From the NCBI GenBank assembly GCA_900318145.1, contig ONJM01000018.1, positions 1 through 64,000 on the forward strand: 64,000 nucleotides of DNA, given 5' to 3'. The translations under genes were made by a program, and so were the position numbers. Positions within the stretch are counted from its first letter, which is position 1; each line of letters begins with the position of its first letter. This DNA is from an uncultured Eubacteriales bacterium (lineage in GTDB: Bacteria > Bacillota > Clostridia > Christensenellales > Aristaeellaceae). A model generated the notes under the pieces. That model ran no database searches, was not told the DNA's origin, and saw only the letters and a list, made by a program, of their open reading frames with translations. This document shows, piece after piece, positions 7,364 through 15,469 of the stretch.

Positions 7364-8326
7364 TTAAATCCCGTCCATGTACCTGACCGTGGTCGGATAC
7401 AGGAAACGGACTTCGGAGAACTGGGCGTAGTACGGGATCTTGATCCGCATATCCACGTATTCCGTTTCAAAGCGCTGGAGGGGCTGGGTCAGGTTGAAGC
7501 AGATCCGGTCCACCTGGTTCATGTACACGACCATCCTGTCCGTGTAATCCGTGCCGATGCCGGCGCACCACTTGCAGGGGGAGATGACGAGCGGACGTCC
7601 CTGCCGGGTGGCGATATTGTTTTCCAGCACATAGGTCAGGATGCTGCGTTCGGAATCATCGGAGACCTTCCGGGATACCAGCTGGCCGAACTGTTCCACC
7701 GGGACCAGGATATGGTTCGGCAGGGCGTCGGAGGCGCAGTCGTTTTCCTTCCACACGGCGGAAACGGCGGTGTTGATATCCGCCAGGATTTCATCCGCGG
7801 TCTTGTCCGCCCACCGGGTGGAGGTACTGCCCGTGTTCCGGGAGGCGGAGGAGCGGATCACGTTCGGGTTGTTGCAAAGCCCCCAGGAGGATACCTTCCG
7901 GAAACCCACGTATACGTTCCGGTCCAGCACTTTGTCAAAGTGGAGGCGGATGCCCTTGTTCAGGAAGGTTTCCGGATCCCGGCCCACCTCCATCATTTTC
8001 ATTCTTTCGACGCGGCTGAAGGCCATATACTCGGCGAAGGAGAAGGTCCGGGCCACCTGCTCGGACATATCCGCCTGGATCACGGGGATATCGTTGGCGG
8101 CGTCGAAAAAGATATTGTCGTCGTCCATGCCCGTGGAGGCGTAGGTCACGTCCACGGTGGCGATGGATTCGGTGATGCCGCCGCCGGTGATCACCGGCAT
8201 ATCCCTGGGCCAGTCGGTGCCGCTCAGGGGCTCCAGGATTTTGTCATCCACCTTTTCCAGTTCCTTCATAAGGAACAGGTAGGAGTCGTTGGCGCGCAGT
8301 TCTTTCATTACAGCATTGCTGATCAC
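7364..8326 (-). CDS. Phage major capsid protein, DUF2184 family
   Basis: This 320-residue protein matches the DUF2184 (gp24-like) major capsid family: an alpha-rich N-terminus, PVITGGGITESIATVDVTYA, a run on Gln/Ala-rich loops, HILVPVEQFGQL, and a C-terminal strand YVDMRIKIPYYAQF typical of HK97-fold capsid proteins. It forms the icosahedral shell. The start is GTG 8326 with GAGGTG five bases upstream. It follows the cement protein gene by 23 bases and precedes the small 101-residue gene, the usual order. Confidence 0.85.
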   Translation of the reverse strand: MISNAVMKELRANDSYLFLMKELEKVDDKILEPLSGTDWPRDMPVITGGGITESIATVDVTYASTGMDDDNIFFDAANDIPVIQADMSEQVARTFSFAEYMAFSRVERMKMMEVGRDPETFLNKGIRLHFDKVLDRNVYVGFRKVSSWGLCNNPNVIRSSASRNTGSTSTRWADKTADEILADINTAVSAVWKENDCASDALPNHILVPVEQFGQLVSRKVSDDSERSILTYVLENNIATRQGRPLVISPCKWCAGIGTDYTDRMVVYMNQVDRICFNLTQPLQRFETEYVDMRIKIPYYAQFSEVRFLYPTTVRYMDGI

Positions 8327-8349
8327 GGTTTCACCTCATTTCCGAATCA

Positions 8350-8835
8350 TCACAGCAGGTTCCGCCGGGTGAGGACAACTTCGGCGCATTTGTTTTCATC
8401 CCGGACGGTCCGTACGGTAACGCCGGGCAGATTTACGGTGGTGCCTTCCGCACCGGCGGCGGCCACGGTTTTCCCGTCCGCTTTCCGGACGTAGACCTTA
8501 TCGCCGGGAGCGGCGGCCGCGGTTTCCATGGTGATCACCGCGGAACCGCGGACCAGCACATCCACCGGATCACCCGGAGCGTAGGAAGCCAGATTGCTGC
8601 CGTAGGTATCCGGGGTTTTGTCCGCCGCGCGGACAGCGAAACCCAGGAAGGTTTCGGGGGTTGAAGTATCGGCGGAAAAAACCCGGCAGGCGTTTTCGCC
8701 GCTGACCTGGAAAACGGGGGCGCCGAAAGGAATTTCGGCGCCGGAGGCGTTTCGCGCGGAGATGATTACGGTATCCGCGGAGCGGGAAACCGCTCCGGGA
8801 AAACCGTTCTGGAAACGGGAGAGTACTTTGCCCAT
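8350..8835 (-). CDS. Phage structural cement (capsid decoration) protein
   Basis: The 161-residue product resembles the Gp24-type structural cement family found directly before DUF2184 capsid genes: N-terminal FQNGFPGAVSRSADTVI, then a beta-barrel-like region with IPFGAPVF, LGFAVRAADKT and a PGDKVYVRKADG stretch. Such proteins bind the capsid surface and strengthen it. The beta-sheet-rich, Ala/Gly/Val/Thr composition fits. Position between the DUF2213 and capsid genes supports the call. Confidence 0.75.
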   Translation of the reverse strand: MGKVLSRFQNGFPGAVSRSADTVIISARNASGAEIPFGAPVFQVSGENACRVFSADTSTPETFLGFAVRAADKTPDTYGSNLASYAPGDPVDVLVRGSAVITMETAAAAPGDKVYVRKADGKTVAAAGAEGTTVNLPGVTVRTVRDENKCAEVVLTRRNLL

Positions 8836-8855
8836 CGGACTGCTCCTTTCACGGC

Positions 8856-10088
8856 TTACTTGCCGGCATAGTTGACGTTGTGCTTTTCCATGATGCTCTT
8901 TCCCAGGGCGGAGAGATCCTTCTTCCGGGAACGGGCTCCGGCGGCGAGGCCGGCGTAGATCCCGGCATCCCTGGACTTACGGATTTTTCCCATGTTGGCG
9001 GCGATCTCAGCGCTGGCTTTGCGGCGCTGGGCGGGGCTCAGCTGCTCCAGCACCGGCCGGAAGGTCAGCACGGCGGCCCGGATGGCGTCCTGCGCGGAGG
9101 GGCTGTCGGGATCCCCGCAGTCGCCGCTCTCCTCGAGAGTCACGCTGGCGGTTTCCTCTTCCCCGGCGGGATTTTCCGCCTGCACGGCTTCCAGGGTTTC
9201 CTCCACGATCTCCGCGATTTCTTCGGCGGGATCCCCGTCGGCGGCCGGGGCGGGCTGCAGCGATGCGGAGATCAGGGAGATCAGGGTATCCAGCCGCTCC
9301 GTGACGGCGGTCAGGGCGCCTTCGTCAATGGTGATTTCCCGGTTTTCCGGCACCTCCACGGTGACGGATCCGGTGCTTTCGCCGGGATTTTCCGCGGGCT
9401 CCTCTGCCGGAGCGGCTTCGGCCGGAGACTCCTCCAGCATGGCTTCCAGTACCTCGGCGACAGCCTCCTCGTCATCCATGGCCATCCGGGCCAGCAGCTT
9501 CAGCAGGGGTTTGTTTACGGGCTTCTTCATTTTTTCGGGACTCCTTTCTGTCATGTGGTCTTTTATCGAAACGCGGGAACCGGCCCGCCCGGCGTCCACC
9601 ACGGCGATATGGTTCCCGCGGATCTTCCGCTGGATGTATTTTCCGTTTTCCAGGTGCAGTTCATAGGTATAGCCGCAGGAGATTTCCCGCTTTCCGGCCA
9701 GGATCGCCTCAATGAGCCGCGGGTCGGTGATGATCAGGTCGGCCAGCAGCAGATCCGACTCGTCCCCGGTGCCCCGGCGGATGTGATGCGCGTGCCCCGC
9801 CTGCAGCCGGCGGATATTGTCGATGTCCACCCCGTCGGGCGGATGGTCGTTGGTGACCGGCATCCCCTCAAAGGACGCGAGGGTTTCCGGCGAAAACACC
9901 TCTTCCGGCGGCCGTCGGACCGGAACCAGGGAAGGTCCTTCACCGGCGGCTGCCGAAGGCAATCCCAGTTCCTCCGGCAGGTATTCCTGCACCCCGGTGC
10001 GCGCCACCGGCACGTTCAGGCAGAGGAGATATCCTTCCGGCTCCCTGCGGGATATATTTTCCGACAGTCTTGTTCCGTAATACTGCAT
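8856..10088 (-). CDS. DUF2213 protein, capsid maturation protease with scaffold-like tail
   Basis: The first about 170 residues match the DUF2213 family, the presumed prohead protease of these phages (MQYYGTRLSENISRREPEGY, FEGMPVTNDHPPDGVD, REISCGYTYEL, RGNHIAVVDAGRAG). After residue about 190 the chain becomes very acidic and Ala/Glu-rich with coiled-coil character, as in protease-scaffold fusions, and ends in a basic segment. The protease would cleave the scaffold and capsid N-termini during maturation. The protein is 410 residues, consistent with a fused scaffold. It lies six bases after the portal gene stop in the operon. Confidence 0.75.
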   Translation of the reverse strand: MQYYGTRLSENISRREPEGYLLCLNVPVARTGVQEYLPEELGLPSAAAGEGPSLVPVRRPPEEVFSPETLASFEGMPVTNDHPPDGVDIDNIRRLQAGHAHHIRRGTGDESDLLLADLIITDPRLIEAILAGKREISCGYTYELHLENGKYIQRKIRGNHIAVVDAGRAGSRVSIKDHMTERSPEKMKKPVNKPLLKLLARMAMDDEEAVAEVLEAMLEESPAEAAPAEEPAENPGESTGSVTVEVPENREITIDEGALTAVTERLDTLISLISASLQPAPAADGDPAEEIAEIVEETLEAVQAENPAGEEETASVTLEESGDCGDPDSPSAQDAIRAAVLTFRPVLEQLSPAQRRKASAEIAANMGKIRKSRDAGIYAGLAAGARSRKKDLSALGKSIMEKHNVNYAGK

Positions 10089-10094
10089 GCTGAT

Positions 10095-11483
10095 TCACCT
10101 CGCTGTGTTCTGCCAAACGCCGTAGGGCGTTCCCCGGGCCCGGAGCTCGCTGAGGGCTTCCTCCCGCGTCAGCAGGCCTGCCCGGTAGGCCTCGATGACG
10201 GAGGCGGAGAGCTTTTCCACCAGCTCCGCGGTTTCTCCGGGGGACGCGGCGGCAATGGGATTGAAAACAAAGCCCGTGTCCTCCGGAAGGTATCCCCAGG
10301 CGGACAGGGCCAGGACGGGAAGAAGCTTTTCCAGGGCGGGGCGCAGGTGGCGCTCCTGCAGCTGGGCAATGTATTCATAGTAGTTCCGGAGGTCCGATTC
10401 CCCGGTGGCGTTCATCCCCGCGGGAGACCGGCCGAAGAGCTTCACGGCCGGGATTTCCGACGCTCCGGCCATGTCCAGCATGAACTGTTCGTAGATTTCC
10501 GCCAGGCCCCCGAAGGAATAGGGATGGTTTTCCAGCGTGTCCCCGGAGGAGAGGATCTGCAGGCCGAAGGAGGTGCGGAATCGGTTTTCCTCAAACACGG
10601 CGTCCCGGATCCGGCGCTTCTGCTCCTCCGTACCCATGGCCAGGAGGTCCCCGAAATCAGAGATCTTCAGGGTGGTGACGTTGGCCTGGAATATAAGCTG
10701 GGCGATATTGGCGGAGGCGGCGGAGCGCTTCTGCAGCTCCTCCTGAATATGTTCCAGTTCGCTGGCGCCCCAGTAGTTTTCCGCCTGTGCTTCCCGCCGG
10801 GGCAGTTCCCGCCCCGTGAAGCGGAGCACCCGGGAATGATGCATGCGCACCGGCCCAAGATCATCCAGGTCTACGGTATAGTATTTCGGCAGCCCGAAGT
10901 CTGGGTCGTCGATGTCCTGCTCCAGCTCCGCGGAGGGTTCGATTCCCTGTCCCCGGTCCAGCACCAGCAGGCCCCGGAAGCATCCGGGCAGCAGGAGATC
11001 CGTGTCCAGCGGCTCGGCGAGCCGCTCTTCCTCCCCCTGGAGCACCATGAGAGCGAGGGAACCGCCGTAAAGCCGGGCCCACCGGATGGCGTTGGTGATT
11101 TCCTGGCGCACGGAGTGCTTCGCTTCCAGCCGGCGGAGGGATTCCAGGTCCTCCTCCGGCAGCGGCGCGGAAAACCGGTACCAGGCCCGGGTCATGTCCT
11201 CCGACGGCGTGTCGATGATCCGCATGGTCAGCCAGGATTCCCGGTACATGGTGGTCAGCAGATCGATGTCGGAGGTAAGGCCGGAACGCAGGAAGGTTCC
11301 GGCGGAGAAAAGGGGCGACGCCTCGCCGAGGTACGCGGCGGGGTTGGTGTAGCCGTCGGAGGAGGAAAGTACCCGGAGGGCTTTCCGATCGCCCTCCGGA
11401 CCTCCTTCGGTATCTGAGATTGTTTTCCGGGGAGGGGGAGGCGGGCCGGCTCTTTTTCTTCTTTTATATTTCTTCATATTCAC
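10095..11483 (-). CDS. Phage portal protein, DUF1073 family
   Basis: A 462-residue portal of the DUF1073 / phage_portal_3 type. It has a basic, Pro-rich N-terminus (KYKRRKRAGPPPPP), the conserved portal core with YRESWLTMRIIDTPSEDMTR, IRWARLYGGSLALMVL, and the C-terminal wing/stem helices with VKLFGRSPAGMNATGESDLR, a strong family signature. The portal forms the dodecameric DNA channel at one capsid vertex and docks the terminase. Its start overlaps the terminase stop by four bases. Confidence 0.85.
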   Translation of the reverse strand: MNMKKYKRRKRAGPPPPPRKTISDTEGGPEGDRKALRVLSSSDGYTNPAAYLGEASPLFSAGTFLRSGLTSDIDLLTTMYRESWLTMRIIDTPSEDMTRAWYRFSAPLPEEDLESLRRLEAKHSVRQEITNAIRWARLYGGSLALMVLQGEEERLAEPLDTDLLLPGCFRGLLVLDRGQGIEPSAELEQDIDDPDFGLPKYYTVDLDDLGPVRMHHSRVLRFTGRELPRREAQAENYWGASELEHIQEELQKRSAASANIAQLIFQANVTTLKISDFGDLLAMGTEEQKRRIRDAVFEENRFRTSFGLQILSSGDTLENHPYSFGGLAEIYEQFMLDMAGASEIPAVKLFGRSPAGMNATGESDLRNYYEYIAQLQERHLRPALEKLLPVLALSAWGYLPEDTGFVFNPIAAASPGETAELVEKLSASVIEAYRAGLLTREEALSELRARGTPYGVWQNTAR

Positions 11484-12715
11484 CTGAACCGGTTATTCAG
11501 CGTATGGCAGAGGTAACGGAGGGCGTCCATGGCGTGGTCGTGGTCCTTGACGGGTTTTTCCTCTCCCCGCTGCCTCGCCTTTTCATCCCACAGGTAGGCG
11601 TGGATTTCCCGGAGAAAGCAGGGGCAGTTGTTCCGGTGGACCCGGACCGCGCGGCTTCCGATGAGCACCGCCGTGGCGGCGATTCCCTCCCGGACTTCGT
11701 TTTTCGCGTCCCGGACGCGGAAGCCCCGCTTGCGCAGCTCTGCTTTCAGGGAAGCCGCGCTGGGGTCGATGATGATCACCGCGTTCCGGTCTCCGCCCAG
11801 GAACGCGTCCAGGTCTTCCGCGTATTCCGCGTCGGTTTTCTGCCGCCGCTTCGCGGCGGAATCCCAGTAGTATTCGTTGGTGATCCAGAAGGTGCTCCCG
11901 TCATCCAGGACGTCCAGGAAGACACAGGGGTTTGCCGTTCCGTAGTCGATGGCCGCGAAACGGCGCGCCTCCCGGTATCTCGGCGGATCTTCATCCGAAA
12001 AAGTATTGGCGTCGTCGTCCCACATGGGATATACGGCGCCTTCCGCGCTCACCCATTCCCCCAGGATATACTGGCGGTAAAAAACGCCCGCGAAGCTGCG
12101 GGCGTAGGATTCCCGGATCTCCGGGGAGAGTGTCAGGTTGTCGTCCATGGTGAAATGGAGGCGGTATAAGCCGATTTCCCCGGCACGGTCGATGAAGTCC
12201 GTTTTGATATAGTGGTACGCTCCGTTGGGGTTGCAGTTCATGAAGATCTTGCTGCCCGCGACGGAGCACCGGCCGATCATCTGGTCGATGAACGACCGGG
12301 GGAACAGCGCGGCCTCGTCGGCGTACGCGCCGGCGGCAGTCATGCCCTGGAGCTTGTCCTGGGCGTTGTCCTTATCCGCGCCGAAGAGATGGTAGGTGTT
12401 GTCCCCGATGATCACCTTTCCTTCCGCCCGGCGGTATTCCCAGCCGATCCCGAAGGATTCCAGCATCCCGAAGAGCGGCGTGAGCACGTTCCGCTTCAGG
12501 GCGCCGGCGGTGACCCCGGCCAGGATGAAATCCGCGCCCCGGAAGCAGCTCTGGCTCCACAGCAGGAAGGAAAGGATCATGGAAACGGTTTTTCCGGAAC
12601 GGATCGCTCCGTCCGCCAGGAAAATGCGGCAGTGCTCGTGCCCGGATCCCGGCCGCCACCAGAGGAGCGCCTGTCTCTGGCGGCGGGAAAAGGGCTTCAG
12701 CTGAAAAGAGGTCAT
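11480..12715 (-). CDS. Terminase large subunit (PBSX-type)
   Basis: This 411-residue packaging motor has both functional halves. The ATPase half shows a Walker A variant DGAIRSGKT near residue 35 and a Walker B GAYADEAALF near residue 135. The nuclease half shows AAIDYGTANPCVF near 260, an acidic strand IIIDPSAASLKAEL near 325 and the last metal-binding motif KDHDHAMDALRYL near the C-terminus. It cuts and pumps DNA into the prohead. It overlaps both the small-subunit stop and the portal start by four bases. Length is typical for the family. Confidence 0.9.
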   Translation of the reverse strand: MTSFQLKPFSRRQRQALLWWRPGSGHEHCRIFLADGAIRSGKTVSMILSFLLWSQSCFRGADFILAGVTAGALKRNVLTPLFGMLESFGIGWEYRRAEGKVIIGDNTYHLFGADKDNAQDKLQGMTAAGAYADEAALFPRSFIDQMIGRCSVAGSKIFMNCNPNGAYHYIKTDFIDRAGEIGLYRLHFTMDDNLTLSPEIRESYARSFAGVFYRQYILGEWVSAEGAVYPMWDDDANTFSDEDPPRYREARRFAAIDYGTANPCVFLDVLDDGSTFWITNEYYWDSAAKRRQKTDAEYAEDLDAFLGGDRNAVIIIDPSAASLKAELRKRGFRVRDAKNEVREGIAATAVLIGSRAVRVHRNNCPCFLREIHAYLWDEKARQRGEEKPVKDHDHAMDALRYLCHTLNNRFR

Positions 12716-13095
12716 CCGAAGACCTCCCGCACCTCCTCCTCCGGCATCTGTACCGCCGCGGTCAGGGCCGCGAGGGCGGCCTGCGACGCGGCGGCGTCCG
12801 ACGATGCGGGCGGCAGGAAGCGGTTGTACTGCTGGGTGATCAGCGCGGCGCTCTTTTTCAGCTGCTCAAAGGAAGCCCGGCGGATCTGGATCAGGCCGTC
12901 CTGCCGGACAGCCCGGAGGATTTCCTCCAGATTCCGGCGGTAAATCTTCCGGCACCAGCGTTCCAGCTTTGCCCGGTCCGTGCCGACGTATCCCAGGATC
13001 TCCGGGATCTCGCACTGCAGGGCAGCCAGGTCCTCGAAAATCTCCTTCGTCAGCTCCCGCCGGTAGCCGCGCAGAGTATTTGATGTTTCTCCCAT
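12712..13095 (-). CDS. Terminase small subunit-like protein
   Basis: The 127-residue protein is all-helical and includes the pattern GTDRAKLERWCRKIYRRN, then IRRASFEQLKKSAALITQQYNRFL, seen in Clostridia phage small terminase proteins. The small subunit recognises packaging sites and activates the large subunit. It immediately precedes and overlaps the large subunit gene by four bases, which is the main support. The C-terminus is Ala-rich and acidic. Confidence 0.7.
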   Translation of the reverse strand: MGETSNTLRGYRRELTKEIFEDLAALQCEIPEILGYVGTDRAKLERWCRKIYRRNLEEILRAVRQDGLIQIRRASFEQLKKSAALITQQYNRFLPPASSDAAASQAALAALTAAVQMPEEEVREVFG

Positions 13096-13190
13096 GGCTG
13101 CCTCCTTCGGTTCTTTGCGATCCTACAATAACACGGAGGCGGGAGGTGCGTCATGGTGCATCCGGTGCAAACGGTGCGGAATCGGAAAAA

Positions 13191-13616
13191 TCACGCGGCG
13201 ATATTCAGCGGATCCTCCGGCAGGACCAGCAGTCCCATCGCTTTTGTGTGGATGCGGACGGCGCTGCTTTTATCCATGTACAGCAGGTTCCCGATCTCGA
13301 AAAACGTCTTCCCTTCCAGATACCGGTACAGAAGCACCAGGCGCATTTTCTCATCGGGCAGACCGGCGATGGTTTCCTCCATCTGCCGCTGCAGCCGGGA
13401 TCTGGTCTCGAGCTCCGAATCCAGCGTTTCCTCCAGCGCCTCAATCTTCTCGAGAAGCCGCGCGTAAGGCGCGTCAAAGGCAACAGTACCGGACGCTTCC
13501 CCCCACCGGGAGGAGACGGCGTCCTTTTCCCGCCGCAGCCGGTACAGCTGCTCCGAATGGAAAGTAATCCGCCCGGACAGGATCCCGAGCTGGGAAAGGT
13601 AATACTCCTTGGTCAT
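13191..13616 (-). CDS. Sigma-70 region 4-like phage regulator (DUF1492 / ArpU-Xpf type)
   Basis: This 141-residue protein has an N-terminal coiled-coil half (about residues 15-85, Leu/Glu/Arg-rich) and a C-terminal helix-turn-helix resembling sigma region 4: LVLLYRYLEGKTFFEIGNLL, then MDKSSAVRIHTKAMGLL. Proteins of this type (ArpU, DUF1492, Xpf in PBSX) switch on late phage genes, acting just upstream of the terminase. The start at 13616 is preceded by GGGAGT. Its position directly before the terminase genes fits a late-gene activator. Confidence 0.75.
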   Translation of the reverse strand: MTKEYYLSQLGILSGRITFHSEQLYRLRREKDAVSSRWGEASGTVAFDAPYARLLEKIEALEETLDSELETRSRLQRQMEETIAGLPDEKMRLVLLYRYLEGKTFFEIGNLLYMDKSSAVRIHTKAMGLLVLPEDPLNIAA

Positions 13617-13672
13617 ATAAAAACTCCCTTCTGTAATAGATTTACAGTATCATGCTGCGCAGCGCGAAGGGT

Positions 13673-13900
13673 CTATCCTTCTTCCCGGAGCCTGTCCAGC
13701 AGCGCCTGTCCGTCCACGGTAGTCAGCGTCCTGAACCACCGGGACGTAAAAAACCGCTCCAGGGATCGTTTTTGCGCGGCGGACTTTTGCAGGTCCGGAC
13801 GCCGCTTCAGCTTCCCGCAGACAGCCCGGTAGTCGTCAATGGCCTGCAGAATCACAGCGTTTGCCAGGGAAGTCCAGCATTCCATCATGTCCCGATCCAT
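13673..13900 (-). CDS. Small early phage protein of unknown function
   Basis: A 75-residue, basic, helical protein (MDRDMMECWTSLANAVILQAI, then DDYRAVCGKLKRRP, and a tryptophan-containing basic helix SRWFRTL). Such short proteins with an A.....DYR motif are common between repressor and terminase genes in Clostridia prophages. The function is not known to me. It is the first gene after the leftward promoter at 14013-14041. Confidence 0.55.
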   Translation of the reverse strand: MDRDMMECWTSLANAVILQAIDDYRAVCGKLKRRPDLQKSAAQKRSLERFFTSRWFRTLTTVDGQALLDRLREEG

Positions 13901-13990
13901 ATCTTTTCCTTTCAGATGCCGTGTTGTTTATCGCCGCGGAGGATAAAATGAAACCGCCGAAACCACGGCAGGCAACAACCGGATTTCAAT

Positions 13991-14087
13991 TTGTTGCTGT
14001 TCGGCAACAAGAAGTATAGAGCAACAGGAACCCCCTGTCAACCACTTTGACAACAAAAACATATTCAATTGTTGACAGTTGGCAATT
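13991..14087. promoter_or_regulatory. Three palindromic candidate repressor operators
   Basis: Three inverted repeats lie between the divergent genes: TTGTTGC-6-GCAACAA at 13991-14010, TGTCAA-5-TTGACA at 14036-14052, and an imperfect AATTG...CAATT palindrome at 14067-14087. They overlap or flank the two promoters (13991-14010 covers the leftward start region, the other two the -35 boxes), the layout expected for an XRE repressor that controls both directions. Confidence 0.6.
14013..14041 (-). promoter_or_regulatory. Leftward phage promoter
   Basis: On the minus strand TTGACA (14041-14036) and TATACT (14018-14013) are separated by exactly 17 bases, a near-perfect sigma-A promoter driving the regulator and structural genes. 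Confidence 0.8.
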
Positions 14088-14100
14088 TTCATCTTACAAT
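14072..14100 (+). promoter_or_regulatory. Rightward repressor promoter
   Basis: TTGACA (14072-14077), 17 bases, TACAAT (14095-14100), then GGAGGTG before ATG 14121. It should drive the XRE-ImmA pair and overlaps a palindrome, consistent with autoregulation. Confidence 0.8.
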
Positions 14101-14120
14101 AAGCGTGGAGGTGTGTACGG

Positions 14121-14561
14121 ATGAGCATGGATCTGGGAACCTATCTGGCGGCGGCCCGGAAGGAGCGGGGCTTTACCCAGCGGGATCTGGCGGAAAGATG
14201 CGGCACCTGCGCGTCCGAGATCTGCCGGCTGGAGGCTGGGAAGCGCATGAAGCCTTCCCCCACGATTCTGCGCGCCCTTGCGGACGCCCTGCTGGTCAGC
14301 TATCCGTATCTGATGCAGCTGGCCGGGTATTCCGGGGAAGAGGAAGCGGAGCTGCCGGAGCAGGAACCGGAGGACGTTTTTCTGGATGAGGACGGGAACA
14401 TTGTCGGCCTGACCAGCGGTGCCCGGGATATGATGAAGAAGGATTCCGCCTGGGCCAACGCCGCTTTCCGGGTTTCCCGGGAACTGGATGACAGCGAACG
14501 GTCGATCCTGACGGAAATGGCGATGGCTTTCCTGAAGCGGAGGCGCGGAGGCGGCGTCTGA
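14121..14561 (+). CDS. XRE/CI-type phage repressor
   Basis: This 146-residue protein has an N-terminal helix-turn-helix (MDLGTYLAAARKERGFTQRD, followed by CGTCASEICRLEAGKRM) and an acidic C-terminal region that probably mediates oligomerisation or contact with ImmA. It is the lysogeny repressor by position: divergent from the phage genes, beside three palindromes, and overlapping the ImmA gene by one base. In ICEBs1 and related elements ImmA cleaves such a repressor on DNA damage; the same is inferred here. Confidence 0.85.
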   Translation: MSMDLGTYLAAARKERGFTQRDLAERCGTCASEICRLEAGKRMKPSPTILRALADALLVSYPYLMQLAGYSGEEEAELPEQEPEDVFLDEDGNIVGLTSGARDMMKKDSAWANAAFRVSRELDDSERSILTEMAMAFLKRRRGGGV

Positions 14562-15430
14562 TGGAGCAGCTCGGTGAAGGATGCCTTCTGCTGGTGGAAA
14601 GCAGGCTCCGGAAATTCCGGAAGGCATACGGGATTGACTATGCTCCGGTGGACTGTTTCCGGCTGCTCCGGGGGCTGGAAAACAGCGGCAGCCTGGACAT
14701 ATCGTGGGAAACGACAAACGCCGTTCCCGGCCATTTTGACGCGGTCACATATTATTTTCCCGGAGAGGACTGCTACCTGATCATTTCCCGGAGCCCGCCG
14801 GAATCCTGGCGGAAGGTTTCAGCCTGGCGGCGGGTGAACTTCACCATGGCTCATGAGCTGGGCCATATCGCCCTGGGGCATCTCCGGGTGAACGAAGACC
14901 TGAAAACCTCGCAGACCAAAGCCCTGGAGGACCGGGAGGCGGATGCCTTTGCCGCGCGCCTCCTGATGCCGGAATCCGTGATGGGTTTCTTCCGCTCTGT
15001 TTCCGAGGCGGCGGACAGCCTGCTGGTTTCCGGGAGTGCGGTGCGCTTCCGCATCCGGGAGCTGGGAATCTCCTACGCGGAGAAGCGCTGTCCGGAGTGC
15101 GGCTTTCAGGTGCCGCCGGCGGCCCGTTTCTGCCGCAGGTGCGGGGAACAGCTGCTCCCCGGGCCGAATCCGGAGGATCCTCCGGAAATCCGCTTTCTGC
15201 CGATCCTGGGAAAAAAGTGTCCCGTCTGCGGGGCGGACGCGTACCGGGAAACCTGTGAAACCTGCGGCATAAGCCGCAGAAACTTCTGCAATCCGGAATA
15301 CAACCAGCCGAGGCATTCCTGTCCCCCGGACGCCCGCTACTGCGAGGTCTGCCATGCGGAAACGGAGTTCCTGTACTGGAAGGAAACCCTGCCGCGGTTG
15401 GAAAGGAAAAGGATGGGAATTCCGGACTGA
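14561..15430 (+). CDS. ImmA/IrrE metallopeptidase with zinc-ribbon tail
   Basis: The 289-residue protein contains the ImmA/IrrE zinc peptidase domain (about residues 10-165) with the catalytic HELGHIALGH motif near residue 100 and the downstream glutamate in READAFAARLLMP. After it come cysteine clusters: CPECGFQVPPAARFCRRCG near 170-190, then CPVCG...CETCG and further CxxC pairs to the end, arranged like two or three zinc ribbons. Most phage ImmA proteins lack this tail. ImmA peptidases inactivate their partner repressor to induce the prophage. Start and repressor stop share one base, so the pair is cotranslated. Confidence 0.85.
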   Translation: MEQLGEGCLLLVESRLRKFRKAYGIDYAPVDCFRLLRGLENSGSLDISWETTNAVPGHFDAVTYYFPGEDCYLIISRSPPESWRKVSAWRRVNFTMAHELGHIALGHLRVNEDLKTSQTKALEDREADAFAARLLMPESVMGFFRSVSEAADSLLVSGSAVRFRIRELGISYAEKRCPECGFQVPPAARFCRRCGEQLLPGPNPEDPPEIRFLPILGKKCPVCGADAYRETCETCGISRRNFCNPEYNQPRHSCPPDARYCEVCHAETEFLYWKETLPRLERKRMGIPD

Positions 15431-15469
15431 CACGGCGGATCAATTGCGGGCATGAAAGGAAACTGAATA

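Larger units (their letters stand above)
1..15430. mobile_element. Prophage, packaging/head/neck/sheath part with immunity genes; left end outside the window
   Basis: The minus-strand genes from 13900 down to 1 follow the standard order of a tailed phage: regulator, terminase small and large subunits, portal, protease/scaffold, cement, capsid, connectors, neck terminator, contractile-type sheath. An XRE repressor and ImmA peptidase are divergent at the right edge, and an ordinary chromosomal gene (AlkD-like) begins 39 bases later, so the right boundary is probably near 15430-15470. I see no direct repeat that I can defend as an attachment site. Integrase, replication, tail-tip and lysis genes are not in the window; they may lie to the left. 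The DUF3383-type sheath suggests a myovirus-like tail or a PBSX-like particle. The phage genes are richer in G+C than the flanking chromosome. Confidence 0.9.

Noticed and set aside
7247-8494. Plus-strand ORF of 415 codons over the major capsid gene
   Set aside because: Shadow of the capsid coding sequence; His/Gly/Asp-rich with no recognisable fold.
8880-11417. 845-codon plus-strand ORF over the phage portal, protease and cement region
   Set aside because: It is antisense to clearly recognisable phage proteins, has Gly/Pro/His-rich composition without domains, and arises from G+C-rich codon usage of the minus-strand genes.
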